From Pseudogracilibacillus sp. (GTDB lineage Bacteria; Bacillota; Bacilli; Bacillales; Amphibacillaceae), in NCBI GenBank assembly GCA_026169815.1, contig JAPFDT010000017.1, positions 1 to 64,000 of the forward strand: a DNA stretch of 64,000 nucleotides, in the 5' to 3' direction. A model generated the notes under the pieces. It ran no database searches. It was not told the origin of the DNA and saw nothing but the letters and a program-made list of their open reading frames with translations. Positions 19,050 through 30,140 of the stretch are shown here, one piece after another; position 1 is the first letter of the stretch, and each line of letters begins with the position of its first letter. A program made the translations under genes and the position numbers.

Positions 19050-20588
19050 TTAGTTAGATGATTTTAGTAAACTTTCTCCTGTCATTTCTGCAGGTTTTTC
19101 TAACTGTAATAAGTCTAACATCGTTGGTGCTAAATCTGCTAAACGTCCACCATCTCGTACCGTTACGTTTTCTTTCGTCACAATGATTGGCACTGGATTC
19201 GTCGTATGTGTCGTCATTGGCTCGCCATCATCGGTAAGTACTTCATCTGAGTTACCGTGATCTGCGGTAATAATTGCTTCTCCGCCTAATTCAATAATTT
19301 TATCGACAATCTTTCCTAAACATTCATCGACAACTTCTATTGATTTTATCGTCGGTTCAAGCATGCCTGAATGACCTACCATATCAGGGTTAGCAAAATT
19401 TAAAATAATCGCATTTAATGACCCGGACTCTAGTTCTTGTAATAAAGAATCTGTTACTTCATACGCACTCATTTCCGGCTTCAAATCATACGTTGCGACT
19501 TTAGGTGAATCAATTAAAATTCGCTTCTCTCCTGGATACGGCTTTTCCTCGCCTCCACTCATAAAATAAGTAACGTGCGGGAATTTCTCTGTTTCAGCAA
19601 TTCGCAATTGTTTTAAATCATTGTTCGCAATTACCTCACCGAGCGTATTATGTAACTCACCTGAACGGTAGGCAATATCGCCTTCGACATCATCACTATA
19701 TGGTGTCATTTGCACGAAGTAAATATCGTTTAACTTATTTTCACCTAAAATAAAATCGTCAAAATTTTTGTTGGCAAATGATTTCGATAGTTGAATCGCA
19801 CGATCTGGTCTAAAGTTGTAAAAAATAATTGCATCACCATCTGTAACAGGACCAACTGCTTGTCCTTCCTCATTTATTATAACAGATGGTACGACAAATT
19901 CATCATATATTTCTTTTTCATAGGCATCATGAATAACTTGTTCATAACTTGTATATTGTGGACCTTCTCCTGCGCGAATGGCATCATAAGCTAATTTCAC
20001 TCGCGGCCAACGTTGATCTCGGTCCATTGCATAATATCGTCCAGAAATCGTTGCTAATTTACCAACGCCTATATCCGTCATTTTTTCATCTAATTGCTTT
20101 AAATAAGTTAAAGCGGATTTCTGATCCACATCACGACCATCTAAAAACGCATGGACATATACTTCTTCTACTTCTTCTTGTTTGGCTAACTCAAGTAAGG
20201 CGAATAGATGATTAATATGACTATGAACGCCACCATCAGATAATAATCCATATAGGTGAAGTGCAGTGCCTTTTTCTTTTACTTGTTTAATTGCTTGTAA
20301 AAAAGCTTGATTGTCAAAAAAGGATTTATCTTCAATCGCTTTATTTATACGTGTTAAACTTTGATACACGATGCGCCCTGCACCAATATTTAAATGTCCT
20401 ACTTCTGAATTTCCCATTTGACCATGTGGTAACCCTACATCTTCTCCACTTACTCGTAATGTATTATGTGGGTAGTTTTTCCAATAACGATCAAAATTTG
20501 GTTTATCTGCTTGTTGGACTGCGTTACCTTTTATTTCATCACGGCATGCAAAGCCGTCTAAAATAATGAGTGCTGCTAACTTACTCAT
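19050..20588 (-). CDS. gpmI: Phosphoglycerate mutase, cofactor-independent
   Basis: Interconverts 3- and 2-phosphoglycerate with two Mn ions. The 512-aa protein has the alkaline-phosphatase-superfamily start [19 protein letters not shown], the phosphoserine loop [17 protein letters not shown], and the metal-binding ADHGNSDEV and [10 protein letters not shown] segments. In ordinary family members the first loop reads DGWG; here it is DGFA, a small change. The start ATG overlaps the tpiA stop (ATGA), indicating translational coupling. Confidence 0.98.
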   Translation of the reverse strand: MSKLAALIILDGFACRDEIKGNAVQQADKPNFDRYWKNYPHNTLRVSGEDVGLPHGQMGNSEVGHLNIGAGRIVYQSLTRINKAIEDKSFFDNQAFLQAIKQVKEKGTALHLYGLLSDGGVHSHINHLFALLELAKQEEVEEVYVHAFLDGRDVDQKSALTYLKQLDEKMTDIGVGKLATISGRYYAMDRDQRWPRVKLAYDAIRAGEGPQYTSYEQVIHDAYEKEIYDEFVVPSVIINEEGQAVGPVTDGDAIIFYNFRPDRAIQLSKSFANKNFDDFILGENKLNDIYFVQMTPYSDDVEGDIAYRSGELHNTLGEVIANNDLKQLRIAETEKFPHVTYFMSGGEEKPYPGEKRILIDSPKVATYDLKPEMSAYEVTDSLLQELESGSLNAIILNFANPDMVGHSGMLEPTIKSIEVVDECLGKIVDKIIELGGEAIITADHGNSDEVLTDDGEPMTTHTTNPVPIIVTKENVTVRDGGRLADLAPTMLDLLQLEKPAEMTGESLLKSSN

Positions 20589-21346
20589 GAGAGCCTGTTC
20601 CCCGCTTCCACTAATTGTTTAAATGATGCTGGTTCTAAACTTGCGCCGCCAACTAATGCACCGTCAATATCCGATGTTTGTAATAACTCATCAATATTAT
20701 CTGGTTTCACACTTCCACCATATTGGATAACTACTTTATCTGCCGTTGCTTGTGATGTAATGTCTGCAACTACTTTACGAATATGTGCACATACTTCATT
20801 TGCATCTTCACTTGAAGCTGTTTTCCCTGTGCCAATAGCCCAAATTGGTTCATAAGCAATAATCGTTTTCGTGATTTGGTCGTCATTTAAGTTTGCTAAC
20901 GCTTGTTTTACTTGTGATTCAATGTGCGATAATGTTTCATTTGCTTCACGTTGCTCCAATGTTTCCCCAACACAAACAATTGGCGTTAAGTTATGGTCAA
21001 ATGCTGCTATCGTTTTTTTGTTTACTGTGTCATCTGTTTCATTATAATATTCACGACGTTCAGAATGACCGATTACAACGTGTGTTACACCAATACTGAA
21101 TAACATACTTGGACTAACTTCTCCTGTAAATGCGCCGCTTTCTTCATAATGCATCGTTTGTGCAGCAATTTTCACGTTACTTCCTTTTGCACGTTCTACT
21201 AAATTTGTTAAATAAATAAATGGAGCACAAACAATTGCTTCTGTGTTTGCTGCAACTTCCATACCTTTTACTTCATCAATAAATTGTGTTGCTTCTTCAA
21301 ATGATTTGTTCATTTTCCAATTTCCTGCAATAACTTTATTACGCAT
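20585..21346 (-). CDS. tpiA: Triosephosphate isomerase
   Basis: Interconverts dihydroxyacetone phosphate and glyceraldehyde 3-phosphate. The 253-aa protein shows the N-terminal AGNWKMNKS (Lys13-type), the catalytic His in [11 protein letters not shown], the catalytic Glu in [15 protein letters not shown], and the phosphate-binding YGGSVKPDN and [12 protein letters not shown] start with AAGGAG upstream. It sits 17 nt after pgk and overlaps gpmI by 4 nt. Confidence 0.98.
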   Translation of the reverse strand: MRNKVIAGNWKMNKSFEEATQFIDEVKGMEVAANTEAIVCAPFIYLTNLVERAKGSNVKIAAQTMHYEESGAFTGEVSPSMLFSIGVTHVVIGHSERREYYNETDDTVNKKTIAAFDHNLTPIVCVGETLEQREANETLSHIESQVKQALANLNDDQITKTIIAYEPIWAIGTGKTASSEDANEVCAHIRKVVADITSQATADKVVIQYGGSVKPDNIDELLQTSDIDGALVGGASLEPASFKQLVEAGNRLS

Positions 21347-21363
21347 AATACCAACTCCTTATA

Positions 21364-22542
21364 TTATTTATTATCGATTACTGCTATTCCTGGTAACATT
21401 TTTCCTTCCATAAACTCTAATGAAGCGCCTCCACCAGTTGAAATATGATCCATCTTATCCGCTAGTTCAAACTGTTCAATTGCTGCTGCTGAATCGCCTC
21501 CACCAATGACGGTGAATCCTTCTGTTTCAGCTAGCGCTTCTGCTACTGCTTTTGTCCCTTTACTAAATGCCGGCATTTCAAAAACGCCCATTGGACCATT
21601 CCAAATGACTAGTTTTGATTGTAAAATAATGTCACGATAAGATGCAGCTGTTTCAGGTCCAATATCTAAACACATCCAACCTGGCTTAATTCCGTCTGCT
21701 GCGACCACTTCTGTATTTGCTTCAGCGTTAAATTCATCCGCAATGACTGCATCTGTTTGAATATGAAATTTCACACCTTTAGCTTCTGCTTTTTCGATAA
21801 AACTTTTCGCTAAATCTATTTTATCTTCTTCTAATAACGAATTACCTATTTCGTATCCTTGTGCCTTTAAAAACGTACAAGCTAGTCCCCCACCAATTAT
21901 TAGATGGTCAACAATATCAAGGAAGTTTTCAATAACATTAATTTTATCTTTTACTTTAGAGCCGCCAATAATGGCTGTAAATGGACGTTCTGGATTTTCT
22001 AATGCTTGACTTAAAACATTAATTTCCTTTTCCATTAATAGTCCTGCAACGGCTGGTAATTTTTCGCCAACTCCTGCTGTTGAAGCATGTGCTCTGTGTG
22101 ATGTTCCAAAAGCATCATTCACATATAAGTCAGCCATATTCGCAAATGCTTCTACGAGTTCTGAGCTATTTGCTTCTTCACCTTTTTCAAAACGAACATT
22201 TTCTAATAATAATACATCGCCATTTTCTAAACTTTCAATCGTTTGATTCACTTTTTCTCCGTACACTTCATCTACTTTTTCTACTTCTTTATGTAATAGC
22301 TCACTTAGTCGTTTTGCTACCGGATCTAGACGTAATTCTTCTACCACTTCGCCTTTAGGTCGACCAAAATGACTTGCTAAAATGATTTTTGCACCATTGT
22401 CTATTAAATATTGGATCGTTGGAATGACTGCACGAATTCTTGTATCATCAGCCACCTCTCCATTTTGCATTGGTACATTTAAATCAACACGACAAAATAC
22501 CTTTTTCCCTTGAACTTGTACATCTTGTAATGTTTTTTTATT
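21364..22542 (-). CDS. pgk: Phosphoglycerate kinase
   Basis: Makes ATP from 1,3-bisphosphoglycerate and ADP. The 392-aa product has the N-terminal [35 protein letters not shown], the nucleotide-binding IGGSKVKDK and the C-terminal [12 protein letters not shown] and [14 protein letters not shown] longer frame to 22578 lacks a ribosome binding site; AAAGGAG fits the ATG at 22540-22542. pgk heads a second transcription unit: gap, upstream, ends in its own strong terminator and nearly 700 nt with a large repeat intervene. A TATAAT lies at 22610-22615 (minus). Confidence 0.98.
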   Translation of the reverse strand, partial: NKKTLQDVQVQGKKVFCRVDLNVPMQNGEVADDTRIRAVIPTIQYLIDNGAKIILASHFGRPKGEVVEELRLDPVAKRLSELLHKEVEKVDEVYGEKVNQTIESLENGDVLLLENVRFEKGEEANSSELVEAFANMADLYVNDAFGTSHRAHASTAGVGEKLPAVAGLLMEKEINVLSQALENPERPFTAIIGGSKVKDKINVIENFLDIVDHLIIGGGLACTFLKAQGYEIGNSLLEEDKIDLAKSFIEKAEAKGVKFHIQTDAVIADEFNAEANTEVVAADGIKPGWMCLDIGPETAASYRDIILQSKLVIWNGPMGVFEMPAFSKGTKAVAEALAETEGFTVIGGGDSAAAIEQFELADKMDHISTGGGASLEFMEGKMLPGIAVIDNK

Positions 22543-22740
22543 CATGTTTAGAAACTCCTTTACATTCTCTTCGTACATTAGTTACTCGTATTTTTACGTA
22601 CACTATTCCATTATAAGCTAGACGAGGTAATTAGTATAATTTTCTCTATATAGAATGAATTTCATAGAAGGATAACTAGTATGAAAGCTTATCTACTCCT
22701 GTGGTAAATGCATTAACTTACTGAAAATGAATATGATTTT

Positions 22741-22950
22741 GCCGTTATATTACGTAACTTCGCTACCGAAATTCGCCTCGCTTTCCGTGGCTCGCATTTA
22801 GCCTCGAAGCTTAGGACATGCAAATGCAGGCATTGTCACAGGACGTGACGATCTTTGCCTGCCTCGTTCACAAAGGGCGCTCACTGTTGGGTCTAAATGT
22901 CTTCGCTGTTTCCACAGGAGTCTCGGCGAATTCCGTCCGCTACGTTGTGT
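22741..22950. repeat. GC-rich dispersed intergenic repeat, long form
   Basis: In the 726-nt gene-free gap between gap and pgk lies a GC-rich imperfectly palindromic block. It contains GCTTTCCGTGGCTCGCATT, GCCTCGAAGCTTAGGACAT, GTCACAGGACGTGACGATC, TTTGCCTGCCTCG and CCACAGGAGTCTCGGCGAAT. The same words in reverse orientation are found in the repeat at 29.66-29.84 kb. The rest of the gap (22960-23225) is AT-rich; I see no gene in it. Confidence 0.8.
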
Positions 22951-23227
22951 ATATACTAATCAGTCTGTTTATACAGGGATTTTAGCGCCTTAAAAACAAA
23001 TTTTGAGTCGTCGCAGAAATAATTTTTCATCAAGAATAAACTAGACCACGACATCAATAGTGGCATTTACATTTACACGTCCTATATAGTAAAAACTAAT
23101 CCACACCAGCTAAAATGTAGGCGGTTATAGTGAAAGTAAACGATTTCAGCTTTAAACTTAATATTTGTGTTTAACACACTAAATATGTGTTATGCATTTT
23201 ATTCTATATTAAACAATATTTTCATAC

Positions 23228-23255
23228 AAAAAAAGGGAGACAATGCTCCCTTTTT
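23228..23255 (-). terminator. Terminator of cggR-gap unit
   Basis: Stem AAAAAGGGAG/CTCCCTTTTT (23230-23239 and 23246-23255), 14 nt downstream of the gap stop on the minus strand. It separates gap from pgk. Confidence 0.88.
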
Positions 23256-23268
23256 CAATTGTTATATT

Positions 23269-24306
<1,038 letters not shown>

Positions 24307-25332
24307 TTATATTAATTTTTTTGCTACAATTTCATTTGCTGCCGCTTCATCAGTAATGAGTACATCCGTTTTCCTTTGTTTCATGAAAGAGGCAATTGCT
24401 TTTGCCTTTGATGTACCACCTGCGACAGTGATAACAGCATCTGTACTAATTAAATCTTCCAATTGAATTCCGATTGTTCGATGTTTATGAACAATATTGC
24501 CTGATTCATTAAAATAATATCCAAATGCTTCACTAGTTGCTTCTTCTGCTAATAATTTATCTAATGTATCATTCGATGTTTTTCTTCTTTGCGCTAATGT
24601 TAATGCTTCGCCAATACCATGTAATACTATCGGTGCATTTCTAATAAGCGTTAATGTTTCTTTTATTGATTCTTCATGAATCATCGTTTGATACAATGCT
24701 TCACTTAATGGATCAGGAACATAAAGCAAACGATAGTCACCTTTTTCAGCTATTGCCATTTTCGCTGCTATCGTATTTGCCTGATAATCTACTTCTTCGC
24801 CTATACCACCGCGTGCAGGTACAAATGTACATGACGCGCTCTCCAATGGTACCATCGCATTTGCAACGGAAGCCATCGTCGTTCCGCCTGTCACTGCTAT
24901 TGTGACATCTTGTTCAACAATTTCAGTTAAATATGTGACAGCTGCTCTGCCAAGTTCTTGTTTAGCAAAAGGCTCTGAATCACTATCACCACTAACAACA
25001 ATCACTTTATCCACTAACATCACTTCTTCAAGTTGACGTTCTAACGTCGTTAACCCTAAGGACTCCCGAATTAACGATTGCAAATCAGTAATGATACTTT
25101 TCCCATCTTCCGTCATTTCTACTCCTTTTGTCGTAGTAGAAATAAAACCTTGATGTTGTAAAAAATCAATTTCTTTACGGACAAGTCTTTCAGGGAGTTT
25201 CGTCTCTGTCACTATTCCCCTTCTTCCTATAGGATTAAACAAATAAATAGTATAAAGTATCGAATAACGTTGTTGCATTGCTTCTAATAAATCTGGATAT
25301 ACCATTTTTTGTAATTGAACAACATCTTTCAT
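24307..25332 (-). CDS. cggR: Central glycolytic genes regulator CggR
   Basis: A 341-aa SorC/DeoR-type repressor that releases its operator when fructose-1,6-bisphosphate accumulates. It has an N-terminal winged helix (about residues 15-75, GRRGIVTETKLPERLVRKEIDFLQ) and a sugar-phosphate-binding domain with VAVTGGTTMASVA and VTVAGGTSKAKAI. It is directly followed by gap. A spacing-matched operator lies 38-73 nt upstream of its start, consistent with autorepression. Confidence 0.96.
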   Translation of the reverse strand: MKDVVQLQKMVYPDLLEAMQQRYSILYTIYLFNPIGRRGIVTETKLPERLVRKEIDFLQHQGFISTTTKGVEMTEDGKSIITDLQSLIRESLGLTTLERQLEEVMLVDKVIVVSGDSDSEPFAKQELGRAAVTYLTEIVEQDVTIAVTGGTTMASVANAMVPLESASCTFVPARGGIGEEVDYQANTIAAKMAIAEKGDYRLLYVPDPLSEALYQTMIHEESIKETLTLIRNAPIVLHGIGEALTLAQRRKTSNDTLDKLLAEEATSEAFGYYFNESGNIVHKHRTIGIQLEDLISTDAVITVAGGTSKAKAIASFMKQRKTDVLITDEAAANEIVAKKLI

Positions 25333-25369
25333 ACGAAAACCCCTTTAAAAATAACACACATTCACATCG

Positions 25370-25405
25370 GGTCATTCATATCCCGGTGAGTACGTTTTTG
25401 CCCCA
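25370..25405 (-). promoter_or_regulatory. CggR operator
   Basis: On the minus strand two direct half-sites, TGGGGC-N6-GTAC and CGGGAT-N6-GACC, are 4 nt apart. The 6-6-4-4-6-6-4 spacing is that of the B. subtilis operator CGGGAC-N6-TGTC-N4-CGGGAC-N6-TGTC. It lies between the cggR promoter and the cggR start, where binding would block elongation or initiation. Confidence 0.8.
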
Positions 25406-25443
25406 CTTGATCCAAAAAATAAAATGAAGCTGTTTACGTATTT

Positions 25444-25473
25444 ATTATAGCATATGCTTCTTGCAAAAATCAA
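25444..25473 (-). promoter_or_regulatory. Promoter of cggR-gap
   Basis: TTGATT (25468-25473) and TATAAT (25444-25449) on the minus strand with 18-nt spacing, about 40 nt upstream of the CggR operator. Confidence 0.75.
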
Positions 25474-25483
25474 TACTGTTTTT

Positions 25484-25720
25484 TCAGATTTTTTTAAGTA
25501 ATTGTTCTATTTCAGTAAATTCAATCGCATCACCATACAATATCGTACCCGCTATATCAATGACTGGTATGTGAAGAAAAAACTCTTCTAACCAATCATC
25601 ACGGTCATGAATATTGCGAATTTCAATATCAAAATTGTACAACGTTTGGAGAGTTTCTAATAAACTTAACGCTTCTTCACATAATAAACAATCAGGTTTC
25701 GTATAAAAATAAACAACCAA
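25484..25720 (-). CDS. Glutaredoxin-like thiol protein
   Basis: A 78-aa thioredoxin-fold protein with the active-site motif CLLC at residues 11-14 (KPDCLLCEEALSLL), a cis-Pro in HIPVIDI and a short C-terminal helix. Length and fold fit the glutaredoxin-like DUF836 group often encoded next to cggR in Bacillaceae. The start is TTG with AAGGGGA upstream. It has its own unit before the cggR promoter. Partner thiol is unknown. Confidence 0.85.
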   Translation of the reverse strand: MVVYFYTKPDCLLCEEALSLLETLQTLYNFDIEIRNIHDRDDWLEEFFLHIPVIDIAGTILYGDAIEFTEIEQLLKKI

Positions 25721-25759
25721 AACAAGGTCCCCTTTATGAACGGTTCTATATAATGAACA

Positions 25760-26389
25760 TCACGTATCTAGTTTTTTTAATACATCAACAAAATGATAAA
25801 CAATTTTTGCTGTTAATCCCCATATGACACGTCTTGGATGATAAACATAAAAAAGTTCATCCATTTCCCTTTGACGCCAATCATAATCTTCTCCATTTTG
25901 AATAAGTTCAAATGGAAAATCCTTTTCTGGAATTACTTTAAAATTAATTTTATACCGTTCTGGTTCTGTATGGAGGAAATAATTTAATGGTACGGTAAAA
26001 ACTTCTGCTACTTCAAATGAATTTAAATTCAATTCTTCCATACTATCTAGTTTACCAATATACGGATAAATAATTCCTGCAACATCTGACACAATATAAT
26101 CTAAAGGAATAACATCGGTAATGGCCGCTTGTGGTACTCCTAATTCTTCTGATGTTTCTCGAATCGCAGTTTCCATTTTACTTTTATCCGCTTCTTCTAC
26201 TCGTCCCCCAGGAAAACAAATATCACCAGGTTGACTTCTCATTTCACTAGATCTCACTTCGAATAAAATATGTGTTTCTCCGCTAACTTCTACAAGTGGT
26301 AACAACACAGCAGCTTTACGAAATTTCTCCCGATTTAAAATATCTCGTTTTCTTCCTTGCAATGATTGCAATATATCTGAAGGATTCAT
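25760..26389 (-). CDS. NUDIX hydrolase, probable CoA pyrophosphatase
   Basis: The 209-aa protein contains the full Nudix box GX5EX7REXXEEXG as GGRVEEADKSKMETAIRETS followed by EELG, preceded by the CoA-pyrophosphatase-type RSSEMRSQPGDICFPGG. This prefix is typical of NudL/YeaB enzymes that cut CoA or its derivatives. Two adjacent ATG codons exist; the second has better spacing to GGGGTGG. It is transcribed away from the pyrP leader. Confidence 0.85.
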   Translation of the reverse strand: MNPSDILQSLQGRKRDILNREKFRKAAVLLPLVEVSGETHILFEVRSSEMRSQPGDICFPGGRVEEADKSKMETAIRETSEELGVPQAAITDVIPLDYIVSDVAGIIYPYIGKLDSMEELNLNSFEVAEVFTVPLNYFLHTEPERYKINFKVIPEKDFPFELIQNGEDYDWRQREMDELFYVYHPRRVIWGLTAKIVYHFVDVLKKLDT

Positions 26390-26532
26390 CATTCCACCCC
26401 AATTAGCTATCTTTTATACTTATTATACTAACTTTTTGAGCGAAATGACAAGGATTGAATTTTCAGGAAAACAAGAACATTGCGGTGTGAAATCTTTTGC
26501 TTCAAATATTTTCGTTACTTCTTCATTTAATA

Positions 26533-26560
26533 TTGACATTTTTTTATTTTGTGTAACAAT
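26533..26560 (+). promoter_or_regulatory. Promoter of pyrP-trpB
   Basis: TTGACA at 26533-26538, a 16-nt spacer and AACAAT at 26555-26560, followed about 20 nt later by the PyrR-binding leader. Confidence 0.6.
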
Positions 26561-26577
26561 TACATTAATAACTTAAT

Positions 26578-26686
26578 AGATTCCTTTAAGTTAGTCCTGT
26601 GAGGCTATCAAGGTGAATGTAGCTAGGTGTCATTTATAGACATCGCTATCTTTGTGCATATAAACACCTTGACGAGAGGTGTTTTT
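26578..26686 (+). promoter_or_regulatory. PyrR attenuator leader
   Basis: The leader carries the conserved PyrR-binding anti-antiterminator ATTCCTTTAAGTTAGTCCTG, then TGAGGCTATCAAGG (26580-26613), followed by a terminator stem AAACACCT/AGGTGTTT (26662-26669 and 26677-26684) with T-run. This is the layout of pyr attenuators: UMP-bound PyrR stabilises the first hairpin and allows termination. It controls the uracil permease gene and, with no terminator after it, probably trpB too. Confidence 0.9.
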
Positions 26687-26744
26687 TATTTTGCGCATGC
26701 GAAAACTTCACATCGACAAAAAAATCATCAGAGGAGATGGACAA

Positions 26745-28031
26745 ATGGCTAAATATGATGAAATTCAAGTTCACGAAAGACCACCATTACGACAAAGTGT
26801 ACCACTCGGTTTACAACATTTATTCGCAATGTTTGGATCTACTGTGCTTGTACCGATACTTTTCGGCATTAACCCAGCTACAGTATTATTAATGAACGGA
26901 ATCGGAACTATTATTTATTTATTTATTACAAAAGGACAAATTCCTGCTTACTTAGGTTCGAGCTTTGCTTTTATTGCACCTGTAACAGTCGTGCTGGAGA
27001 AACATAATGGCGCAGACGGTTTTGGATATGCGCTTGGTGGATTTCTAATGGTTGGTATCGTCTTAACAATAGTTGGCGTTATCGTTAAATTCGCAGGAAC
27101 AGGTTGGATAGATGTTATTTTCCCTCCAGCAGCGATGGGCGCAATTGTGGCAGTAATTGGATTAGAACTTGTTCCAACAGCAGCAGAAATGGCTGGATGG
27201 ATTGCACCAGCAGATGCCGGTGCTGATTGGACGATGGATTCAGCCTCAGCACTTGTTGCTTTATTAACTTTACTCATTACGATTGTGTTCTGGGTAACCT
27301 TGCGTGGATTTTTAAAAATCATCCCTATCCTACTCGGAATTATTTCTGGTTATATTATCGCTTGGATGTTCGGTATTCTTGACGTATCAACAGTTGAAAC
27401 AGCTAGTTGGATAGCGATGCCAGATATTTACACAATAAAATTCGATTGGTCGAGTATGTTAATTATTTTACCAGCGGCATTAGTATTAATTCCTGAACAT
27501 ATAGGACATTTATTTGTAACGAGTAATATTGTCGGCAAAGATTTAATGAAAGAACCTGGACTAGATCGTTCATTTATTGGTAATGGTGTTTCAACAATTT
27601 TATCTAGTTTAGTCGGATCAACTCCAAATACGACATATGGTGAAAACATTGGAGTACTTGCGATTACACGCGTTTATTCTACTTGGATTATCGGCTTAGC
27701 TGCTTTAATGGCAATCATCTTATCGTTCGCAGGAAAGCTCGCTGCTACAATTCAATCCATCCCTACGCCTGTTATGGGTGGTATTTCCATGCTATTGTTT
27801 GGTATTATAGCTGCAAGTGGAATTCGTATGTTAGTCGAAGCAAATGTCGATTATTCAAAATCTCAAAACTTAATTTTAACGTGTATCGTTTTCGTAGTTG
27901 GAATTAGTGGTGCAACTGTGCAAATTAAGGAAGTTGCATTATCTGGAATGGGATTAGCCACTGTTGTAGCAATTGTATTAGGATTATTTTTCAAATTGTT
28001 AGACGTATTAAACTTATCAAATGAAGATTAA
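26745..28031 (+). CDS. pyrP: Uracil permease
   Basis: A 428-aa NCS2/UraA-family uracil:proton symporter with about 14 hydrophobic segments. Family features are [16 protein letters not shown] near the N-terminus, the substrate-site Glu in [10 protein letters not shown], and [15 protein letters not shown] near residue 290. A longer frame begins in the attenuator terminator; AGAGGAGAT six bases before the ATG at 26745 fixes the start. The PyrR attenuator directly upstream supports uracil as substrate. trpB follows after 17 nt. Confidence 0.95.
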   Translation: MAKYDEIQVHERPPLRQSVPLGLQHLFAMFGSTVLVPILFGINPATVLLMNGIGTIIYLFITKGQIPAYLGSSFAFIAPVTVVLEKHNGADGFGYALGGFLMVGIVLTIVGVIVKFAGTGWIDVIFPPAAMGAIVAVIGLELVPTAAEMAGWIAPADAGADWTMDSASALVALLTLLITIVFWVTLRGFLKIIPILLGIISGYIIAWMFGILDVSTVETASWIAMPDIYTIKFDWSSMLIILPAALVLIPEHIGHLFVTSNIVGKDLMKEPGLDRSFIGNGVSTILSSLVGSTPNTTYGENIGVLAITRVYSTWIIGLAALMAIILSFAGKLAATIQSIPTPVMGGISMLLFGIIAASGIRMLVEANVDYSKSQNLILTCIVFVVGISGATVQIKEVALSGMGLATVVAIVLGLFFKLLDVLNLSNED

Positions 28032-28048
28032 TCAAGGAGTGGATCAGT

Positions 28049-29218
28049 GTGGCAGAGGAAAAACTAGGTCAGTTTGGTGAATTTGGTGGCAGTTATGTAC
28101 CTGAAGGATTGCAAGAAGTATTAGATCGTTTAGCGGATGATTTTTACAAAATTTCACAAGAACCAGATTTTATCGAAGAATTCAATTATTATTTAAAAGA
28201 ATTCGTAGGGCGTGAAAGTCCGTTAACTTTAGCAAAAAATTTAACAAAAAAAGCCGGTGGAGCGAAAATCTACTTAAAACGTGAAGATTTAAACCATACT
28301 GGCGCTCACAAAATCAATAACGTTATTGGGCAAATTTTGTTAGCGAAAAAGATGGGAGCTACTCGTATTATCGCTGAAACAGGTGCTGGCCAACACGGTG
28401 TTGCAACAGCTACTGCATGTTCAATGTTTGATATTCCGTGTGTTATTTACATGGGGGAACTAGACATGAAACGCCAAGAATTAAATGTGTTTCGTATGGA
28501 ATTGTTAGGAGCAGAAGTAGTACCAGTTTCATCTGGTCAAGGTCGACTCAAAGATGCAGTTGACGCTGCATTAGGAGACCTTGTAGAAAACTATGAAAAT
28601 ACGTTTTATTTACTAGGTTCAGCAGTAGGACCACATCCATATCCTTCTATCGTTAAGCATTTTCAATCTGTCATTAGTGAAGAAGCGAAACGACAAATTA
28701 TCGAAAAAGAAGGCAAGTTACCAAAAGCAGTAGTTGCATGTGTCGGCGGAGGTAGTAATGCGATTGGAGCATTCGCTCATTTTATCGAAGAAAAAGGCGT
28801 TCGACTAATTGGAGCTGAGCCTGCTGAAGCACCAAGTTTAACAGAAGGAGTTCCTGCTGTTTTACATGGATTTAAATGTCTCACTTTATTAAAAGAGAAC
28901 GGCGAACCAGCTCCAACTCATTCAATTGCAGCTGGATTAGATTATCCTGGTATTGGACCAGAGCATAGTCACTTAAAAACGAGTGGACGTGCGGAATATT
29001 ACACCGTTACTGGTGATGAAGCTTTAGAGTATTTCAAAGAATTATCACGAGTAGAAGGAATTATTCCAGCATTAGAAAGTGCTCATGCTATTGCTCATGG
29101 AGTAAAAGTAGCAAAAGAACTCTCACCTGAAGATAGTATTATTATTAACTTATCTGGACGCGGAGACAAAGACGTCAACCAAGTATTTGAAATGGAACAA
29201 GAAAAAAACAATAAATAA
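28049..29218 (+). CDS. trpB: Tryptophan synthase beta chain, without neighbouring trpA
   Basis: PLP enzyme joining indole and serine to tryptophan. The 389-aa product is of the classical TrpB1 type: [15 protein letters not shown] with PLP Lys88, AETGAGQHG with the catalytic Glu, and the phosphate loop [12 protein letters not shown] start with AAGGAG upstream. It lies 17 nt after pyrP in the same direction with no terminator between and is followed by a strong terminator, so it is likely in a pyrimidine-regulated transcript. No trpA or other trp gene and no TRAP or T-box leader are visible. Scavenging of free indole is one possibility; a complete trp operon elsewhere is another. Confidence 0.95.
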   Translation: MAEEKLGQFGEFGGSYVPEGLQEVLDRLADDFYKISQEPDFIEEFNYYLKEFVGRESPLTLAKNLTKKAGGAKIYLKREDLNHTGAHKINNVIGQILLAKKMGATRIIAETGAGQHGVATATACSMFDIPCVIYMGELDMKRQELNVFRMELLGAEVVPVSSGQGRLKDAVDAALGDLVENYENTFYLLGSAVGPHPYPSIVKHFQSVISEEAKRQIIEKEGKLPKAVVACVGGGSNAIGAFAHFIEEKGVRLIGAEPAEAPSLTEGVPAVLHGFKCLTLLKENGEPAPTHSIAAGLDYPGIGPEHSHLKTSGRAEYYTVTGDEALEYFKELSRVEGIIPALESAHAIAHGVKVAKELSPEDSIIINLSGRGDKDVNQVFEMEQEKNNK

Positions 29219-29226
29219 TCTATGAC

Positions 29227-29277
29227 AAAAGCAGACTTGTTAGATAGATCATCACTCTATCAAACAAGCTGCTTTTT
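29227..29277 (+). terminator. Terminator after trpB
   Basis: Long imperfect stem AAAAGCAG-A-CTTGTT paired with AACAAG-CTGCTTTT, with an inner GATAG/CTATC stem and closing T-run. Confidence 0.85.
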
Positions 29278-29340
29278 TATATTTTGACATAGTACACGTA
29301 AACGGCGATGTAACTAGTATTATGTAAAATATAATTAAAG

Positions 29341-29494
29341 AATGTTTGCACAAAGCTTCGCTGCGAAATAACACTCCGCTTTCCGTGGGCTCGCGAATAG
29401 CCTCCTCGAAAGAAAGTCACTTTCTGCGGGGTCTAATCGTCTTCGCTTTCCCACAGGAGTCTCCGTGTTATTCCTTCGCTATATTTGAAACATT
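29341..29494. repeat. GC-rich dispersed intergenic repeat, short form
   Basis: Bounded by the inverted pair AATGTTT (29341-29347) and AAACATT (29488-29494). The inside is an imperfect palindrome with GAAATAACACTCCGCTTTCC on one arm and CACAGGAGTCTCCGTGTTAT on the other. It lacks the central module present at 22.8 and 29.7 kb. No convincing coding sequence lies in it. Confidence 0.8.
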
Positions 29495-29610
29495 TAATAT
29501 TATAATATGTTTCATTTTAATATTGTTAAGTATACAAATTAACCACACATATCTACTTTAGATTTCGACAGTTAAAAGTACATATAATTATTTCTAGAAA
29601 CCCCAAAACA

Positions 29611-30024
29611 CAGTCACTGAAAAAGTGTTATTATTAAATAAAACTACAAATAGCAAAAACATAGCAGCCCGAATTTATGGAGACTCCTACGGGAAGTAAG
29701 AGTTCATTAAGACCCCGCAAGGCGTAAGCCTGAGGCAGGCAAAGACCGTCACGTCCTGTGACAAAGCCTGCATTTGCACGTCCTGAGCTTCGAGGCTTGA
29801 TACTCGACCGTGGAAAGCGGAATAAATTCGGGCTGCGGTGTTACATGCCTATCAGCAAGAATAGCACCTTAACTTTTCAGTCTAAACTATATTAGAAAAA
29901 AGACTTGACTAATCGTAAGAATGCGGTATATATTCGGACTGCGGTGGTTAAACTCTCGCTTTAAATATAAATAAATCCTTTTTCAGCCCAGTGCATAACG
30001 TAATATTTTTCACGTCGTAGTTCC
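29611..30024. repeat. MITE-like element, copy A, with nested GC-rich repeat
   Basis: The left end AGTCACTGAAAAAGTG and right end CCTTTTTCAGCCCAGTG form imperfect terminal inverted repeats. Left and right flanks, including GCAGCCCGAAT and TATTCGGACTGCGG, align with the element at 63.4-63.6 kb. Between the GCAGCCCGAATTTA and TAAATTCGGGCTGC arms (29663-29838) sits the long GC-rich repeat with TGTCACAGGACGTGACGGTC words in reverse complement. The element carries no transposase gene. The 922-nt gap between trpB and the RraA gene holds nothing else I can identify. Confidence 0.7.
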
Positions 30025-30140
30025 CATCTCCTTGCCCCTTTTCTCTACTGTATTATAACAACAAAATTTATTAGTTGATTTTATCCTTAGTTTACCAATA
30101 TAATAGATATATACAATAATTAAACAAGGGAGCGAATGAT

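Noticed and set aside
29346-29561. 71-aa frame in the intergenic repeat
   Set aside because: It lies inside the GC-rich palindromic repeat and has no ribosome binding site.
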